Shown one piece after another: positions 24,963-35,059 of a DNA stretch of 64,000 bases. The stretch lies in assembly GCA_965661545.1 (NCBI GenBank), contig CBFIEF010000003.1, positions 1 to 64,000 of the forward strand, written 5' to 3'. The notes beneath the pieces are model-generated. The model made no database searches, was not told the origin of the DNA, and was given only the letters and a program-made list of their open reading frames with translations. The DNA is from UBA7985 sp965661545. GTDB lineage: Bacteria; Pseudomonadota; Alphaproteobacteria; UBA7985. Position 1 is the stretch's first letter, and each line of letters opens with the position of its first letter. A program made the position numbers and the translations under genes.

Positions 24963-26432
24963 ATGGAGATTTTCGATCTCGCCGTGATTGGCGGCGGCGT
25001 GAACGGAACCGGCACGGCCCGCGATGCGCAAGGACGCGGGCTGAAGACGCTCTTGGTCGAAGCCAAAGACTTCGCCAGTGGCACGTCTTCAGCGTCCACC
25101 AAACTCATCCACGGCGGCCTTCGCTACTTGGAAAACTATGAGTTCAAGATGGTTGGCGAAGCGCTAGCGGAGCGCGAAGTCATCATGCGCGCCGCCCCGC
25201 ACATCGTCTGGCCGCTGCGTTTCTGCCTGCCGCACTCGCCCGAACAGCGCCCGTTTTTGATGATCCGGGCGGGCCTGTTCCTCTACGATCACTTGGGGAA
25301 GCGGGAGCTGCTGCCCGGCTCCAAAGGTCTTTCCCTGCGCACAGGCATCGAAGGCGCGCCCTTGCAAGATTGGGTCAAGCGCGGCTTTCTGTATTCCGAC
25401 TGCTGGGTACAGGATGCGCGGCTGGTCGTGCTCAACGCCATGGACGCACAGGCACGCGGTGCTACCATTCGCACTCGCACCAAAGTCACCAGCGCCCGTC
25501 GCACAGAAGACGGCAAGCTGTGGACCCTGACAATGCGCGCCGATGACGGCACAGAAACCCAAGCCCAAGCCCGCGCCGTGGTGAACGCTGGCGGCCCGTG
25601 GGCAGCGGATATTGACGCCCAAGTGGTCAGCTCCAACGATCCGGCGAAACTCCGGCTGGTGCGCGGCTCCCACATCGTCGTGCCCAAGGCTTTCGAAGGT
25701 GACCACGCCTATATCTTCCAAAACACCGATGGGCGGATCCTGTTCGCCATTCCTTATGAGCAGGATTTCACTCTGATCGGAACCACGGATGTCGAGCACA
25801 CCGATGACCCGCGCGATGTTCACTGCACGGCTGAAGAGCAGAGCTATATGCTCGCGGCCACGAACCGCTATTTCAAGAAATCCCTGACCAATGCCGATGT
25901 CGTCTGGACCTACGCTGGTGTGCGACCCTTGCTGTTTGAGGAGGGGAAATCCGCCTCTAAAGTCAGCCGCGATTACTCGTTCCGGCTCGATGGTACGCCC
26001 CACGGCGACGCGCCGTTGCTGACCATTTTCGGGGGTAAACTGACCGCTTATCGAGAGCTTTCTGAAGAAGCGGTCGATTACTTCAAGCCGTTCTTTGAGA
26101 TGCGTCAAACATGGACCAAGGGTGCTGTTCTTCCCGGCGGTGAAATTGGCCTGGACTTCAGCGCAGCGCTGTCCCAGTTCAGCGCCGCACACGCCGATAT
26201 CCCAGCCAAAACCGCTTGGCGTCTGCTGCGCAACTACGGCGCCCATGCTTACGATATCGCAGCGGCTTGGGGCGAAGACTTTGGCAGCGGGGTATCACAG
26301 GGCGAAATTGAGTATCTGCGCGACCGCGAGTACGCTACGGCGTTGGATGATGTCCTCTGGCGACGCTCCAAGCTTGGCTTGGTGGCGTCTGAGGATACCA
26401 AGAAACGCATCAGCGACGTGCTCAGCGCTTAA
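24963..26432 (+). CDS. glpD: Glycerol-3-phosphate dehydrogenase, FAD-dependent
   Basis: Oxidises sn-glycerol 3-phosphate to dihydroxyacetone phosphate at the membrane and feeds electrons to quinone. The 489-residue sequence starts with the FAD-binding motif DLAVIGGGVNGTGTARDA, followed by SSASTKLIHGGLRYLENYEF, diagnostic for GlpD. The start is placed at ATG 24963; a TTG six bases upstream, nearer to the GAAGGG ribosome site, is also possible. No glpK, glpF or glpR gene is adjacent. pgk follows after 63 bases. Confidence 0.93.
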   Translation: MEIFDLAVIGGGVNGTGTARDAQGRGLKTLLVEAKDFASGTSSASTKLIHGGLRYLENYEFKMVGEALAEREVIMRAAPHIVWPLRFCLPHSPEQRPFLMIRAGLFLYDHLGKRELLPGSKGLSLRTGIEGAPLQDWVKRGFLYSDCWVQDARLVVLNAMDAQARGATIRTRTKVTSARRTEDGKLWTLTMRADDGTETQAQARAVVNAGGPWAADIDAQVVSSNDPAKLRLVRGSHIVVPKAFEGDHAYIFQNTDGRILFAIPYEQDFTLIGTTDVEHTDDPRDVHCTAEEQSYMLAATNRYFKKSLTNADVVWTYAGVRPLLFEEGKSASKVSRDYSFRLDGTPHGDAPLLTIFGGKLTAYRELSEEAVDYFKPFFEMRQTWTKGAVLPGGEIGLDFSAALSQFSAAHADIPAKTAWRLLRNYGAHAYDIAAAWGEDFGSGVSQGEIEYLRDREYATALDDVLWRRSKLGLVASEDTKKRISDVLSA

Positions 26433-26495
26433 ACGAACCCCCACCGCCCATCGCCTACCGCACGTCCTCAAACACAAGCAAAGAGACCCCCAAAA

Positions 26496-27701
26496 ATGGC
26501 CCGTTTTCTCACCCTCAACGATGCAGATGTCAGTGGCAAAACGGTTCTGGTCCGTGCTGATTTGAACGTCCCCATGGCCGATGGTCGTGTCACTGATGCG
26601 ACCCGTCTGGACCGGTTGATCCCCACACTCAAACACCTGACCCAGCGCGGGGCAAAGGTTGCTGTTCTCAGTCACTTTGGTCGGCCAAAAGGGCAAGTCG
26701 TACCGGAAATGTCGCTTGAACCGGTTGCAGGAGTCTTGGGCGACGTTTTGGGCGCAACCGTTCAGTTCGCCAGTGATTGCATCGGCACCGAGGCAAAAAC
26801 CGCCATTGACTTCCTGCCTGCTGGCCACGTTCTCGTGCTGGAAAACACCCGCTTTCACGCAGGCGAAGAAGCCAATGATCCAGCCTTGAGCCAAGCCATG
26901 GCCGCTTTGGGAGATCTTTACGTCAATGACGCCTTTTCCGCCGCGCACCGCGCCCACGCTTCGACCGAAGGCATCACCCACCACCTGCCGTCCTATGCTG
27001 GCTTGGCGATGGAGGCTGAGCTGACCAACCTGAGCGCCGCGCTGGATGAGCCAGAGCGCCCCGTTGCGGCAATCGTCGGCGGAGCCAAAGTTTCCACGAA
27101 AATCGACGTACTGCAGCACTTGGTCAGCAAAGTTGACCTGCTGGTGATCGGTGGCGGCATGGCCAATACGTTCCTGCTCGCCGCTGGGTACAAACTGGGC
27201 AAAAGCCTCGTTGAAGCCGACTTGACCGATACCGCAAAGGACATCCTTTCCGCCGCGCAGAAATCGGGCTGTACGATCTTCTTGCCCGAAGATGCAAACG
27301 TGGCCGAGGCCATCGACGGTGGCGATCAATCCTACATCGTCACCGTGGACACCGTGCCAGACACACACATGATCCTCGACTACGGCCCTCTGGCGATGGA
27401 AAGCCTTCTCGAGCGGATGAAGAGCGTCAAAACCGTGGTGTGGAACGGTCCGCTTGGGGCCTTTGAGTTTGAACCATTTGGCACGGCGACTTTTACCCTC
27501 GCTGGAAGCATCGCTTCGGCGACCAAAAAAGGGACAATGGTTTCGGTTGCCGGTGGCGGTGATACGGTCGCTGCACTCGCCTGCGCTGGCGTCGAGCGCG
27601 ATTTGACCTATGTCAGTACTGCGGGCGGTGCTTTCCTCGAGTGGATGGAAGGCAAAACCCTCCCGGGCGTGAAAGCTTTGGAAGCGGCAAAGGATCGATA
27701 G
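26496..27701 (+). CDS. pgk: Phosphoglycerate kinase
   Basis: Glycolytic and Calvin-type ATP-producing kinase of 401 residues. Signatures are VLVRADLNVPMADGRVTD near residue 12, LSHFGRPKG, the nucleotide-binding VGGAKVSTKIDVL, and the C-terminal VSVAGGGDTVAAL. No gap or fba gene is adjacent. The Nudix gene follows after only 2 bases, so the two are likely cotranscribed. Confidence 0.97.
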   Translation: MARFLTLNDADVSGKTVLVRADLNVPMADGRVTDATRLDRLIPTLKHLTQRGAKVAVLSHFGRPKGQVVPEMSLEPVAGVLGDVLGATVQFASDCIGTEAKTAIDFLPAGHVLVLENTRFHAGEEANDPALSQAMAALGDLYVNDAFSAAHRAHASTEGITHHLPSYAGLAMEAELTNLSAALDEPERPVAAIVGGAKVSTKIDVLQHLVSKVDLLVIGGGMANTFLLAAGYKLGKSLVEADLTDTAKDILSAAQKSGCTIFLPEDANVAEAIDGGDQSYIVTVDTVPDTHMILDYGPLAMESLLERMKSVKTVVWNGPLGAFEFEPFGTATFTLAGSIASATKKGTMVSVAGGGDTVAALACAGVERDLTYVSTAGGAFLEWMEGKTLPGVKALEAAKDR

Positions 27702-27703
27702 TG

Positions 27704-28249
27704 ATGAGCCAGCAGCAGACCTTGAAGGAACAATTCCGGCGCGAAATCCCGGAAGGCGATCATCTTGAACGGTCGATCTGCGATCACTGTGGGTTCATCG
27801 ACTACCACAACCCCCGCGTCGTCGTTGGCGCCATCCCTGTTTTTGAAAACAAAATCCTGCTCGCTCGTCGCGCCATCGAGCCTCGGCGTGGGTACTGGAC
27901 CGTCCCGGGCGGCTTCATGGAAAAGGGCGAATCCCTGCAAGAGGGCGCAGCCCGTGAAACGTGGGAAGAGTGCGGCGCCAAAATCGAGGTTGGCCCCTTG
28001 CTGGGCATGTTCACCGTGCCGCACATCGCGCAAGTGCAGATCTTTTTCTACGCCGATTGTCCAGACGGCAAGGCCGTTGCGGGGGAAGAATCGCTCGAGG
28101 TCAAATGGTTCGGCTTTGATGAGATTCCATGGGACGAGTATTCCTTCCCGTCGAGCAAGAAGTCACTCAGCCACTTCCTGAAGATAAAAGACCAGCCGCA
28201 AAATACGTGGGTGCCACGCATGGAAACGCTGGACCCCGTAGGCCGCTAG
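27704..28249 (+). CDS. Nudix hydrolase with N-terminal Cys pair
   Basis: A 181-residue Nudix hydrolase. The Nudix box is intact (GGFMEKGESLQEGAARETWEECG, residues about 69-91) and is preceded by a short zinc-ribbon-like segment CDHCG at residues 26-30, as in several ADP-ribose or NADH pyrophosphatase-like families. The substrate cannot be assigned. ATG 27704 is used because upstream sequence is the end of pgk in another frame. It converges with the EamA gene that ends at 28276. Confidence 0.87.
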   Translation: MSQQQTLKEQFRREIPEGDHLERSICDHCGFIDYHNPRVVVGAIPVFENKILLARRAIEPRRGYWTVPGGFMEKGESLQEGAARETWEECGAKIEVGPLLGMFTVPHIAQVQIFFYADCPDGKAVAGEESLEVKWFGFDEIPWDEYSFPSSKKSLSHFLKIKDQPQNTWVPRMETLDPVGR

Positions 28250-28275
28250 TCCCGCCGTCAGCGTCTGTTTGCGCG

Positions 28276-29205
28276 CTATTTCCGGTTAATGAGCACGATC
28301 CCGATGCTAACCAGCGCCAATGCGGCAACCAGTCGGAATGTCAGCGGCTCCCCTAGCAGCAGCACGCCAAAGGCCGCGCCGAAGACCGGTGTGAGAAAGA
28401 TAAACGATGCCATTTGCGTCGCTGGATAATGCCGGACAATCCACAGCCAAGCGGTAAAGCCAAAGCACACAACCACCACAACCTGAAACACAACAACGCC
28501 GCCTATCAGCGGTGTAAAATCGCGGATCACCGGGCCGAAGAGGGCGCTGTCGGGCGCGATAATGGCAAGGATGACGCTGGCCGGGATCAGGATAACCGCT
28601 GAGATCACCAACTGAAACGAGAGCTGCGTTTCGTTGCTCGCTTCACCAAAGGACGTGAGCCGGATCGTTAGCGCCAGCAGCGCCCAGAACGCAGCGCCGG
28701 TCAAGCACAGCAGGTCGCCCAACCAACCCAAATTTCCCTCAGCAGACTCCGCAAACAGTCGCTCGCTGAGCACCAGCACAACCCCTGCAATCGCAACAAT
28801 AATCCCAGCCCAGCGGATCGGGGTCAGGCGTTCGCCGGGGATGAACAAGTGCGCCAGCACCGCCATCCACAGCGGCATGGTGTAGAACAGCAGCGTGGTT
28901 CGGCTGACAGTCGTCAGATCCAAAGCAATAAACAGAAACAGGAACTCGGCACCGAACAGGAAACCGATAAAGAGACCCGGCAGGATATAAGCACGCTTGA
29001 TCGTGTAGCGCTTACCCATGGCGTAGACGAATATCGTCATCACCAGCGCAGCCAAGGCCGAGCGTAGTCCGGCTTGAAATACCGGCTGCAAGCCGGTGTT
29101 CACAAACTTCACCAAAACCTGATTGAAGGCCATCAGCATGGTGAAGCCCACCATCGCGGCGACGCCAGTGGAATCGAATTGGGTTTTACGGGTGTCTTCA
29201 GTCAC
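28276..29205 (-). CDS. EamA/DMT-family transporter
   Basis: A 309-residue membrane protein with about ten hydrophobic spans in two EamA repeats (for example FLFIALDLTTVSRTTLLFYT in the first half and FIFLTPVFGAAFGVLLLGE in the second). GTG 29205 is preferred over the GTG at 29220 because GGAGTGAGG stands nine bases before it. The substrate is unknown. It differs clearly from the EamA protein at 3552-4544, so the two are not a recent duplication. It is convergent with the Nudix gene. Confidence 0.85.
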   Translation of the reverse strand: MTEDTRKTQFDSTGVAAMVGFTMLMAFNQVLVKFVNTGLQPVFQAGLRSALAALVMTIFVYAMGKRYTIKRAYILPGLFIGFLFGAEFLFLFIALDLTTVSRTTLLFYTMPLWMAVLAHLFIPGERLTPIRWAGIIVAIAGVVLVLSERLFAESAEGNLGWLGDLLCLTGAAFWALLALTIRLTSFGEASNETQLSFQLVISAVILIPASVILAIIAPDSALFGPVIRDFTPLIGGVVVFQVVVVVCFGFTAWLWIVRHYPATQMASFIFLTPVFGAAFGVLLLGEPLTFRLVAALALVSIGIVLINRK

Positions 29206-29294
29206 GAAAAAGGGCCTCACTCCATTACGAGCAAGACCCTTGCATGGTTCACAGCGCTTTCAAAGCACTAGCTTTCGCACTGAGACCTGGCGGT

Positions 29295-29699
29295 TTACTG
29301 CAGAAAGCCCGCCATTTCTTCGGTCTTGTTGCCCTTGTAAATGGCGACCTCGGCACCGCCGCTGTAGAATATCAGCGTGGTCTTCGAAACGCTCTTGGAA
29401 CCAATCTTCGATGGGGCGTCTGAATCATCGATATCCACCGCAAACACCTTCACGTCACCGTAGGTGTCTGGGTCCGTTTTCAGCAAGCTGCTCAAAATGC
29501 GGCGCTGCACTTTACAGAAGGGGCACCACGTCGCCCACGTGTTGATCACCACGCGCTCACCATTGGAAATTGCTTCCTGTGCTGCGACGGGATCCCAATC
29601 CATAAAGCCAAGATTTTCGTTGGTATCAGCCTGCGCTGCAGTGCCGATTGCAAAAACAGCGAACAGGATCGCTAGCACACTGGAGATGCGTTTCATCAT
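29295..29699 (-). CDS. Exported thioredoxin-like protein
   Basis: A 134-residue protein with a signal peptide (MMKRISSVLAILFAVFAIGTAAQA) and a thioredoxin fold carrying the redox motif WCPFC (Cys59, Cys62). The position of the conserved cis-proline before the TL-F strand is Thr107 (SKTTLIFY), which is unusual for classical thioredoxins. It probably acts as a periplasmic thiol oxidoreductase. ATG 29699 has an AGGA site nine bases upstream; the longer open frame lacks one. Its neighbours are ftsY (upstream, 122 bases) and the EamA transporter. Confidence 0.85.
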   Translation of the reverse strand: MMKRISSVLAILFAVFAIGTAAQADTNENLGFMDWDPVAAQEAISNGERVVINTWATWCPFCKVQRRILSSLLKTDPDTYGDVKVFAVDIDDSDAPSKIGSKSVSKTTLIFYSGGAEVAIYKGNKTEEMAGFLQ

Positions 29700-29821
29700 G
29701 ATTCTTGTTCCTATCATAAGGATGTAGGGCCCGGTTATATCCTGCTGCCCTTTCTCCCCCACGTGGTGCAAAAATCGGTCCTAACGGTCCAGTAAGAAGC
29801 CCGTGAGCAAAAGTTTATCGC

Positions 29822-31002
<1,181 letters not shown>

Positions 31003-31003
<1 letters not shown>

Positions 31004-32256
31004 CAGTGCGGCACTCCCATCAAAATTCCATCTTGTAGATCGACCAACCGCAGCGATTGAAGTGTGCCTGCCGCTGGCGTGCTGCCGTCCAAGCGACGCA
31101 CAGAAGCAAAGTTTGGCGTGCGGCCCCAGCCGTCTTTTTCAAACAACACCGGAACGATCTCGCCTTGCTGCGCGGACAAGAACGCCGATTTCGCCAAATC
31201 GCCTTTGGCCCGCAAGCGCGCGGCGCGCTGTTTGCGCTCAGTCTTAGCGACTGGAGGCATTTTCGCCGCTGGCGTGCCTTCGCGCTCGGAGTAGGGAAAT
31301 ACGTGCAGATAAGTCAGACCACAATCGTCAACCAGATCCAGCGAGTTACGGAACATATCTTCGGTCTCAGTCGGAAAGCCCGTGATGATGTCAGCGCCCA
31401 GCGCGCAATCTGGCCGCAAGCGCCGCAGCTCGCGCGCCAAATCCACCGCATGATGGCGTAAATGTCGGCGCTTCATCCGCTTGAGAATCATATCGTCCCC
31501 CGCCTGCAGGCTGAGATGAAAATGCGGCATCAAGCGCGGCTCGTTTGCCACCAATGCCAGCAGGTCATCGTCCATCTCAACCGCGTCCAGCGACGACAAG
31601 CGCAGGCGCGGCAAATCGGGAACGGCCATCAATATTCGCCGGATCAGCTGCCCCAGCGTTGGCTCTCCGGGCAGGTCGCCACCGAAGGACGTCACATCAA
31701 CGCCGGTGATCACCACTTCCCGCGCCCCGCCCTCGACCAAGCGACGGACTTGATCCACCACATCGGCAACCGGGACCGAGCGGCTGTTACCGCGGCCAAA
31801 GGGGATGATGCAGAACGTGCAGCGGTGATCGCAACCAGTTTGAACCTGCACAAAAGCGCGGGTGTGTTCGACATAGCCGTCTAGCAGGTGCGGCGCGGTT
31901 TCGCGCACAGCCATAATATCCTGCACCACCACGCGCTCAGGTGCCGCATTGGCAGTTTGCCACGTCGCAGCTTCGAGTTTTTCTTGATTGCCGACCACGC
32001 GGGCGACTTCAGGCATATCGGCGAAGGCTTTGGGGTTCACTTGAGCCGCACAGCCAGTCACAACGATTTCCGCGTCCGGATTCTCCCGGTGTGCGCGGCG
32101 GATGGCTTGGCGGGCTTGGCGTTCAGCCTCGGAGGTCACAGCACAGGTGTTGACCACCAGCGTGTTTGAGCCTTCGGGCAAGTGCCCTTTGATGACTTCA
32201 GACTCGTAAATATTGAGCCGGCAGCCGAACGACAGAACCTGCTTATTCTCAGCCAT
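31003..32256 (-). CDS. mtaB: tRNA t6A37 methylthiotransferase MtaB
   Basis: A radical-SAM methylthiotransferase of 417 residues that converts t6A37 to ms2t6A37 in tRNA. The N-terminal UPF0004 domain binds one Fe-S cluster (SFGCRLNIYES, VNTCAVT, TGCAAQ). The radical SAM cluster is GCDHRCTFCIIPFGRG, and a TRAM-like segment lies at the C-terminus. The C-terminal and N-terminal signatures fit MtaB rather than MiaB or RimO. It overlaps dapF by eight bases and ftsY by one. Confidence 0.93.
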
Positions 32257-33085
32257 CGAGCATGTCCTCGAACAGCAGGCCGCTGAAGGCGTAAGTCGCC
32301 GTGCCGGTCATGGTGATCTGGTTGATGGTTTGATCCCAGTCGATGACCAGCACGCCGCCGTCAAGAAACACGCTCACCGGTCCCTCAACCAAACCCCGGC
32401 GTAAACTCGCTACCGCACCGGCACAAGCGCCTGACCCTGAAGCGCCGGTCACGCCGACCCCACGTTCCCAAACCCGCTGGCGAATGCTGTTGCCCCCCGT
32501 GGGAGTGACGAACTGCACGTTGGTGCGGTTGGGGAACAACGGATGATGCTCCACCTGCTGCCCAATTGGGGCAAAATCCATCGCATCGGCGTCTTCGACG
32601 AAAAACACGCAATGTGGATTGCCGATCGATACGGCAACCGGCGCGCCCAAGCCGGGCACCAGTTCGGGCAGTTGCAGGGTGTCCTGCGCCTGTGACAGCG
32701 GAACCTCCTGCCAATCGAGATAAGCGGGCCCCATGCCCACGGCATACTGGCCGTCCGGTAAACGCTGTGTTGGCAGCAAGCCAGCGACGGTTTGGACCAC
32801 CGGCGCACTGCCGCTTTCCTCAAACAACAGGCGCGCCACACAGCGAGTGGCGTTACCACACGCCTCAGCCTGCGACCCATCGGCGTTATAAATGCGCATG
32901 AAGACCTGCGCCGCAGGATCCACCGGGCGTTCGAGCACGATCAGCTGGTCGCACCCAACGCCGAAGTGCCGGTCTGCGATCCGCTGCGCGACAGCCTGTG
33001 AGGGCTGAAAAGGATCAATGCGGGCATCAACAACGACGAAGTCGTTGCCTAATCCGTGCATTTTCTTGAAAGGTCTCGTAGTCAT
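32249..33085 (-). CDS. dapF: Diaminopimelate epimerase
   Basis: Interconverts LL- and meso-diaminopimelate for lysine and peptidoglycan synthesis. It has 278 residues. The N-terminus KMHGLGNDFVVVD is diagnostic, and both catalytic cysteines are visible in EACGNATRC and SGSGACA. It is the first gene of the dapF-mtaB-ftsY operon and is divergent from rlmJ across 66 bases that should hold both promoters. Confidence 0.96.
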   Translation of the reverse strand: MTTRPFKKMHGLGNDFVVVDARIDPFQPSQAVAQRIADRHFGVGCDQLIVLERPVDPAAQVFMRIYNADGSQAEACGNATRCVARLLFEESGSAPVVQTVAGLLPTQRLPDGQYAVGMGPAYLDWQEVPLSQAQDTLQLPELVPGLGAPVAVSIGNPHCVFFVEDADAMDFAPIGQQVEHHPLFPNRTNVQFVTPTGGNSIRQRVWERGVGVTGASGSGACAGAVASLRRGLVEGPVSVFLDGGVLVIDWDQTINQITMTGTATYAFSGLLFEDMLDG

Positions 33086-33151
33086 GAGACTGAAAATAGG
33101 CCTTTTCCTTCCGCCCTGCCACCGCTTAGGCAGCGCATCCGCAATTCACGA

Positions 33152-33967
33152 ATGAGAGCACCCCAGACTTTGCTGTCTTACCAACACGGGTTTCACGCCG
33201 GAAATCAGGCCGATGTGCACAAGCACACTTTCCTTCTCGCCGTTCTTTCACTGCTCGCCAAGAAAGCGCGACCCCTGACCTACATTGAAAGTCACGCCGG
33301 GCGTGGTCTGTATGATCTGACCGGAGAGCAGGCGCAAAAGACCGGTGAATGGCACGAGGGCATTGGTGCGATTTACGAGCAAAGTGGACTCGCCACACCG
33401 CTCGCCCGATACCGTGATGTGGTTGCGCGCTGGAACCGGGGCGAAGCGATCATGCAGCTGCCGGGCAGTCCCTGCATCGCCGGGGGCGCGCTGCGCAAGC
33501 GCGACCGGTTGGTGCTGTTTGAGCAGCACCCGACAGAGTTCAAAGCCCTGGAGCAGTCCATGGTTCACTATCGGCACGCTGAACCCATGCGCGGTGACGG
33601 CTTTGACGGTATGCTGGATGTCTTCACCGATCACGATCCACGTCATCGGCTGATTGGGATGATCGATCCCTCTTATGAACTCAAAGAAGACTTCGAACGC
33701 GCGCCACAGCTGGCCCAAGGCCTGGTTGAGCGCGTTCCGGATGCTTTGGTGATCGTCTGGTATCCCGTCCTAACCTCAGGCGAAGAGATTGCGATCGACC
33801 AAGGGTCGTTCCACAGCCGGGTCATGTTCAACAGACAAAACCAAGCGCACCGTATGGTGGGCTCGGGTATGGTCGTCTTTGGTGATATTGCCGAAAACCG
33901 CCGACCCCTCAAGGTCATAGACCGCGCGCTGCAAGCGCACTTTGGCGGTGGCTCGGCAGGATCTTAG
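33152..33967 (+). CDS. rlmJ: 23S rRNA (adenine2030-N6)-methyltransferase RlmJ
   Basis: A 271-residue SAM-dependent RNA methyltransferase. The N-terminus LLSYQHGFHAGNQADVHKH is the hallmark of RlmJ. SHAGRGLYDL is part of the SAM site, and the catalytic tetrad reads DPSYE, a variant of the usual DPPY. ATG 33152 is used; a TTG at 33170 would give the shorter N-terminus seen in some relatives. Its 3' end overlaps the small membrane protein gene on the other strand by four bases. Confidence 0.9.
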   Translation: MRAPQTLLSYQHGFHAGNQADVHKHTFLLAVLSLLAKKARPLTYIESHAGRGLYDLTGEQAQKTGEWHEGIGAIYEQSGLATPLARYRDVVARWNRGEAIMQLPGSPCIAGGALRKRDRLVLFEQHPTEFKALEQSMVHYRHAEPMRGDGFDGMLDVFTDHDPRHRLIGMIDPSYELKEDFERAPQLAQGLVERVPDALVIVWYPVLTSGEEIAIDQGSFHSRVMFNRQNQAHRMVGSGMVVFGDIAENRRPLKVIDRALQAHFGGGSAGS

Positions 33968-34098
33968 TTGTCGATGATCAGCACTTGTTCGGACGGAACT
34001 TCGGCTTCAAATTCTGCTGCGGCTGTTGAAAATACCGCTACGGCGCCAGCGAGGCTGACAATGGCGAAAAGTCCGAGAAAGACCCCAATAATTCGCAT
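33964..34098 (-). CDS. Small single-span membrane protein, 44 residues
   Basis: A short open frame starting at ATG 34098 with a good ribosome site (GGAG eight bases upstream). The product begins with MRIIGVFLGLFAIVSLAGAV, a single membrane span or uncleaved signal, followed by an acidic tail (EFEAEVPSEQ). I do not recognise it. An upstream extension of the frame to 34224 lacks signal-like features. Its stop overlaps the 3' end of the convergent rlmJ. Confidence 0.55.
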   Translation of the reverse strand: MRIIGVFLGLFAIVSLAGAVAVFSTAAAEFEAEVPSEQVLIIDN

Positions 34099-34435
34099 TA
34101 ATACGCTCCAATGAATATGACCGCATTCCCTGCTGGAAACGTGGCTTCTGTGCTTAACGCACTTGCTTGTTTTCCCCTTAAGCAATGGCGGGTATGACAC
34201 TTTTGTCTCAGGAAGACCAGTCATATCCGCATCGGAGAAGTTCTACAGACTTCTTCGACTTTATTGCGGTTGAATAATGGGGTTTTTATGCGGATTTTGT
34301 GCCGCGATGAATGAAAATGAATACGTGAATGTATACAGCGATAACGCATAACGGGAAAATGAGGCAAAATCTAGGGCTCACGCCTAGATCGTCAGGATAT
34401 TTGCCTATTTTTTCGCGTCAAAGAGGTCAAAACCG
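34099..34435. other. 337-base AT-richer intergenic region with two inverted repeats
   Basis: This gap separates the divergent small membrane protein gene and the methyltransferase gene. It holds AGAAGT-N7-ACTTCT (34236-34254) and TCTAGG-N7-CCTAGA (34370-34388), both perfect six-base arms with seven-base spacers, and a run of A/T-rich sequence between them that could contain promoters. No further gene is seen. Confidence 0.5.
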
Positions 34436-35056
34436 GTGAATCCAAAGCCTACTGCCCAAATGAACCCTTCCTTCTGGGACGAGCGATATCAGAAGGATCG
34501 CTTCATGTTTTCAACAAATCCCAATGCATTCCTCGTTGAACAAGTGCCAGAAAAAGGCGGAACGGTGTTGGCCGTTGGCGATGGCGAGGGCCGTAATGGG
34601 GTTTGGTTGGCGGAGCAAGGCTGGGCCGTTACCTCACTGGATTACTCGGCTGAAGGCATCGCCAAAACCGAAACGCTGGCAGCGCAGCGCGGCGTCACGC
34701 TGGAGACCGTTTGCGCCGATGCCAGCCAGTGGGATTACCCCGAGGCGCATTTTGATCTGATCGTCCTGTTCTATTTCCATTTGCCGCGCGAGGCTGCCAA
34801 GGTAGCGCATCGCGGTTGTGTGAAAGCGCTTAGGCCCGGTGGGCGACTGATCCTCGAAGGGTTCAGGAAGGAACAAATGCCGCTGAGCTCAGGTGGGCCA
34901 CGTGTGGAGGATTGGATGTATTCAGCGGAAGAGATCAATGAAGATTTTGGTACTCTCGATGCCCGCATCAACCGTGCTGTGGGCCGGGTCCTGCGCGAAG
35001 GTCGCTTGCGCGGCAGCGCGGCTGTTTATCAATACGTTGGCCACAAGGCTGAATAG
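34436..35056 (+). CDS. Class I SAM-dependent methyltransferase (TehB-like)
   Basis: A 206-residue methyltransferase. Motif I reads VLAVGDGEGRNGVWLAEQG and is followed by an acidic turn in SLDYSAEG; the post-motif segment LRPGGRLILEGF is also typical. The N-terminus (FWDERYQKDRFMFSTNPN) resembles the TehB/thiopurine S-methyltransferase-like group. The substrate is unknown. It starts with GTG at 34436 behind a GAGGT ribosome site; an ATG at 34460 is an alternative. The next gene starts 3 bases after its stop. Confidence 0.85.
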   Translation: MNPKPTAQMNPSFWDERYQKDRFMFSTNPNAFLVEQVPEKGGTVLAVGDGEGRNGVWLAEQGWAVTSLDYSAEGIAKTETLAAQRGVTLETVCADASQWDYPEAHFDLIVLFYFHLPREAAKVAHRGCVKALRPGGRLILEGFRKEQMPLSSGGPRVEDWMYSAEEINEDFGTLDARINRAVGRVLREGRLRGSAAVYQYVGHKAE

Positions 35057-35059
35057 CCG

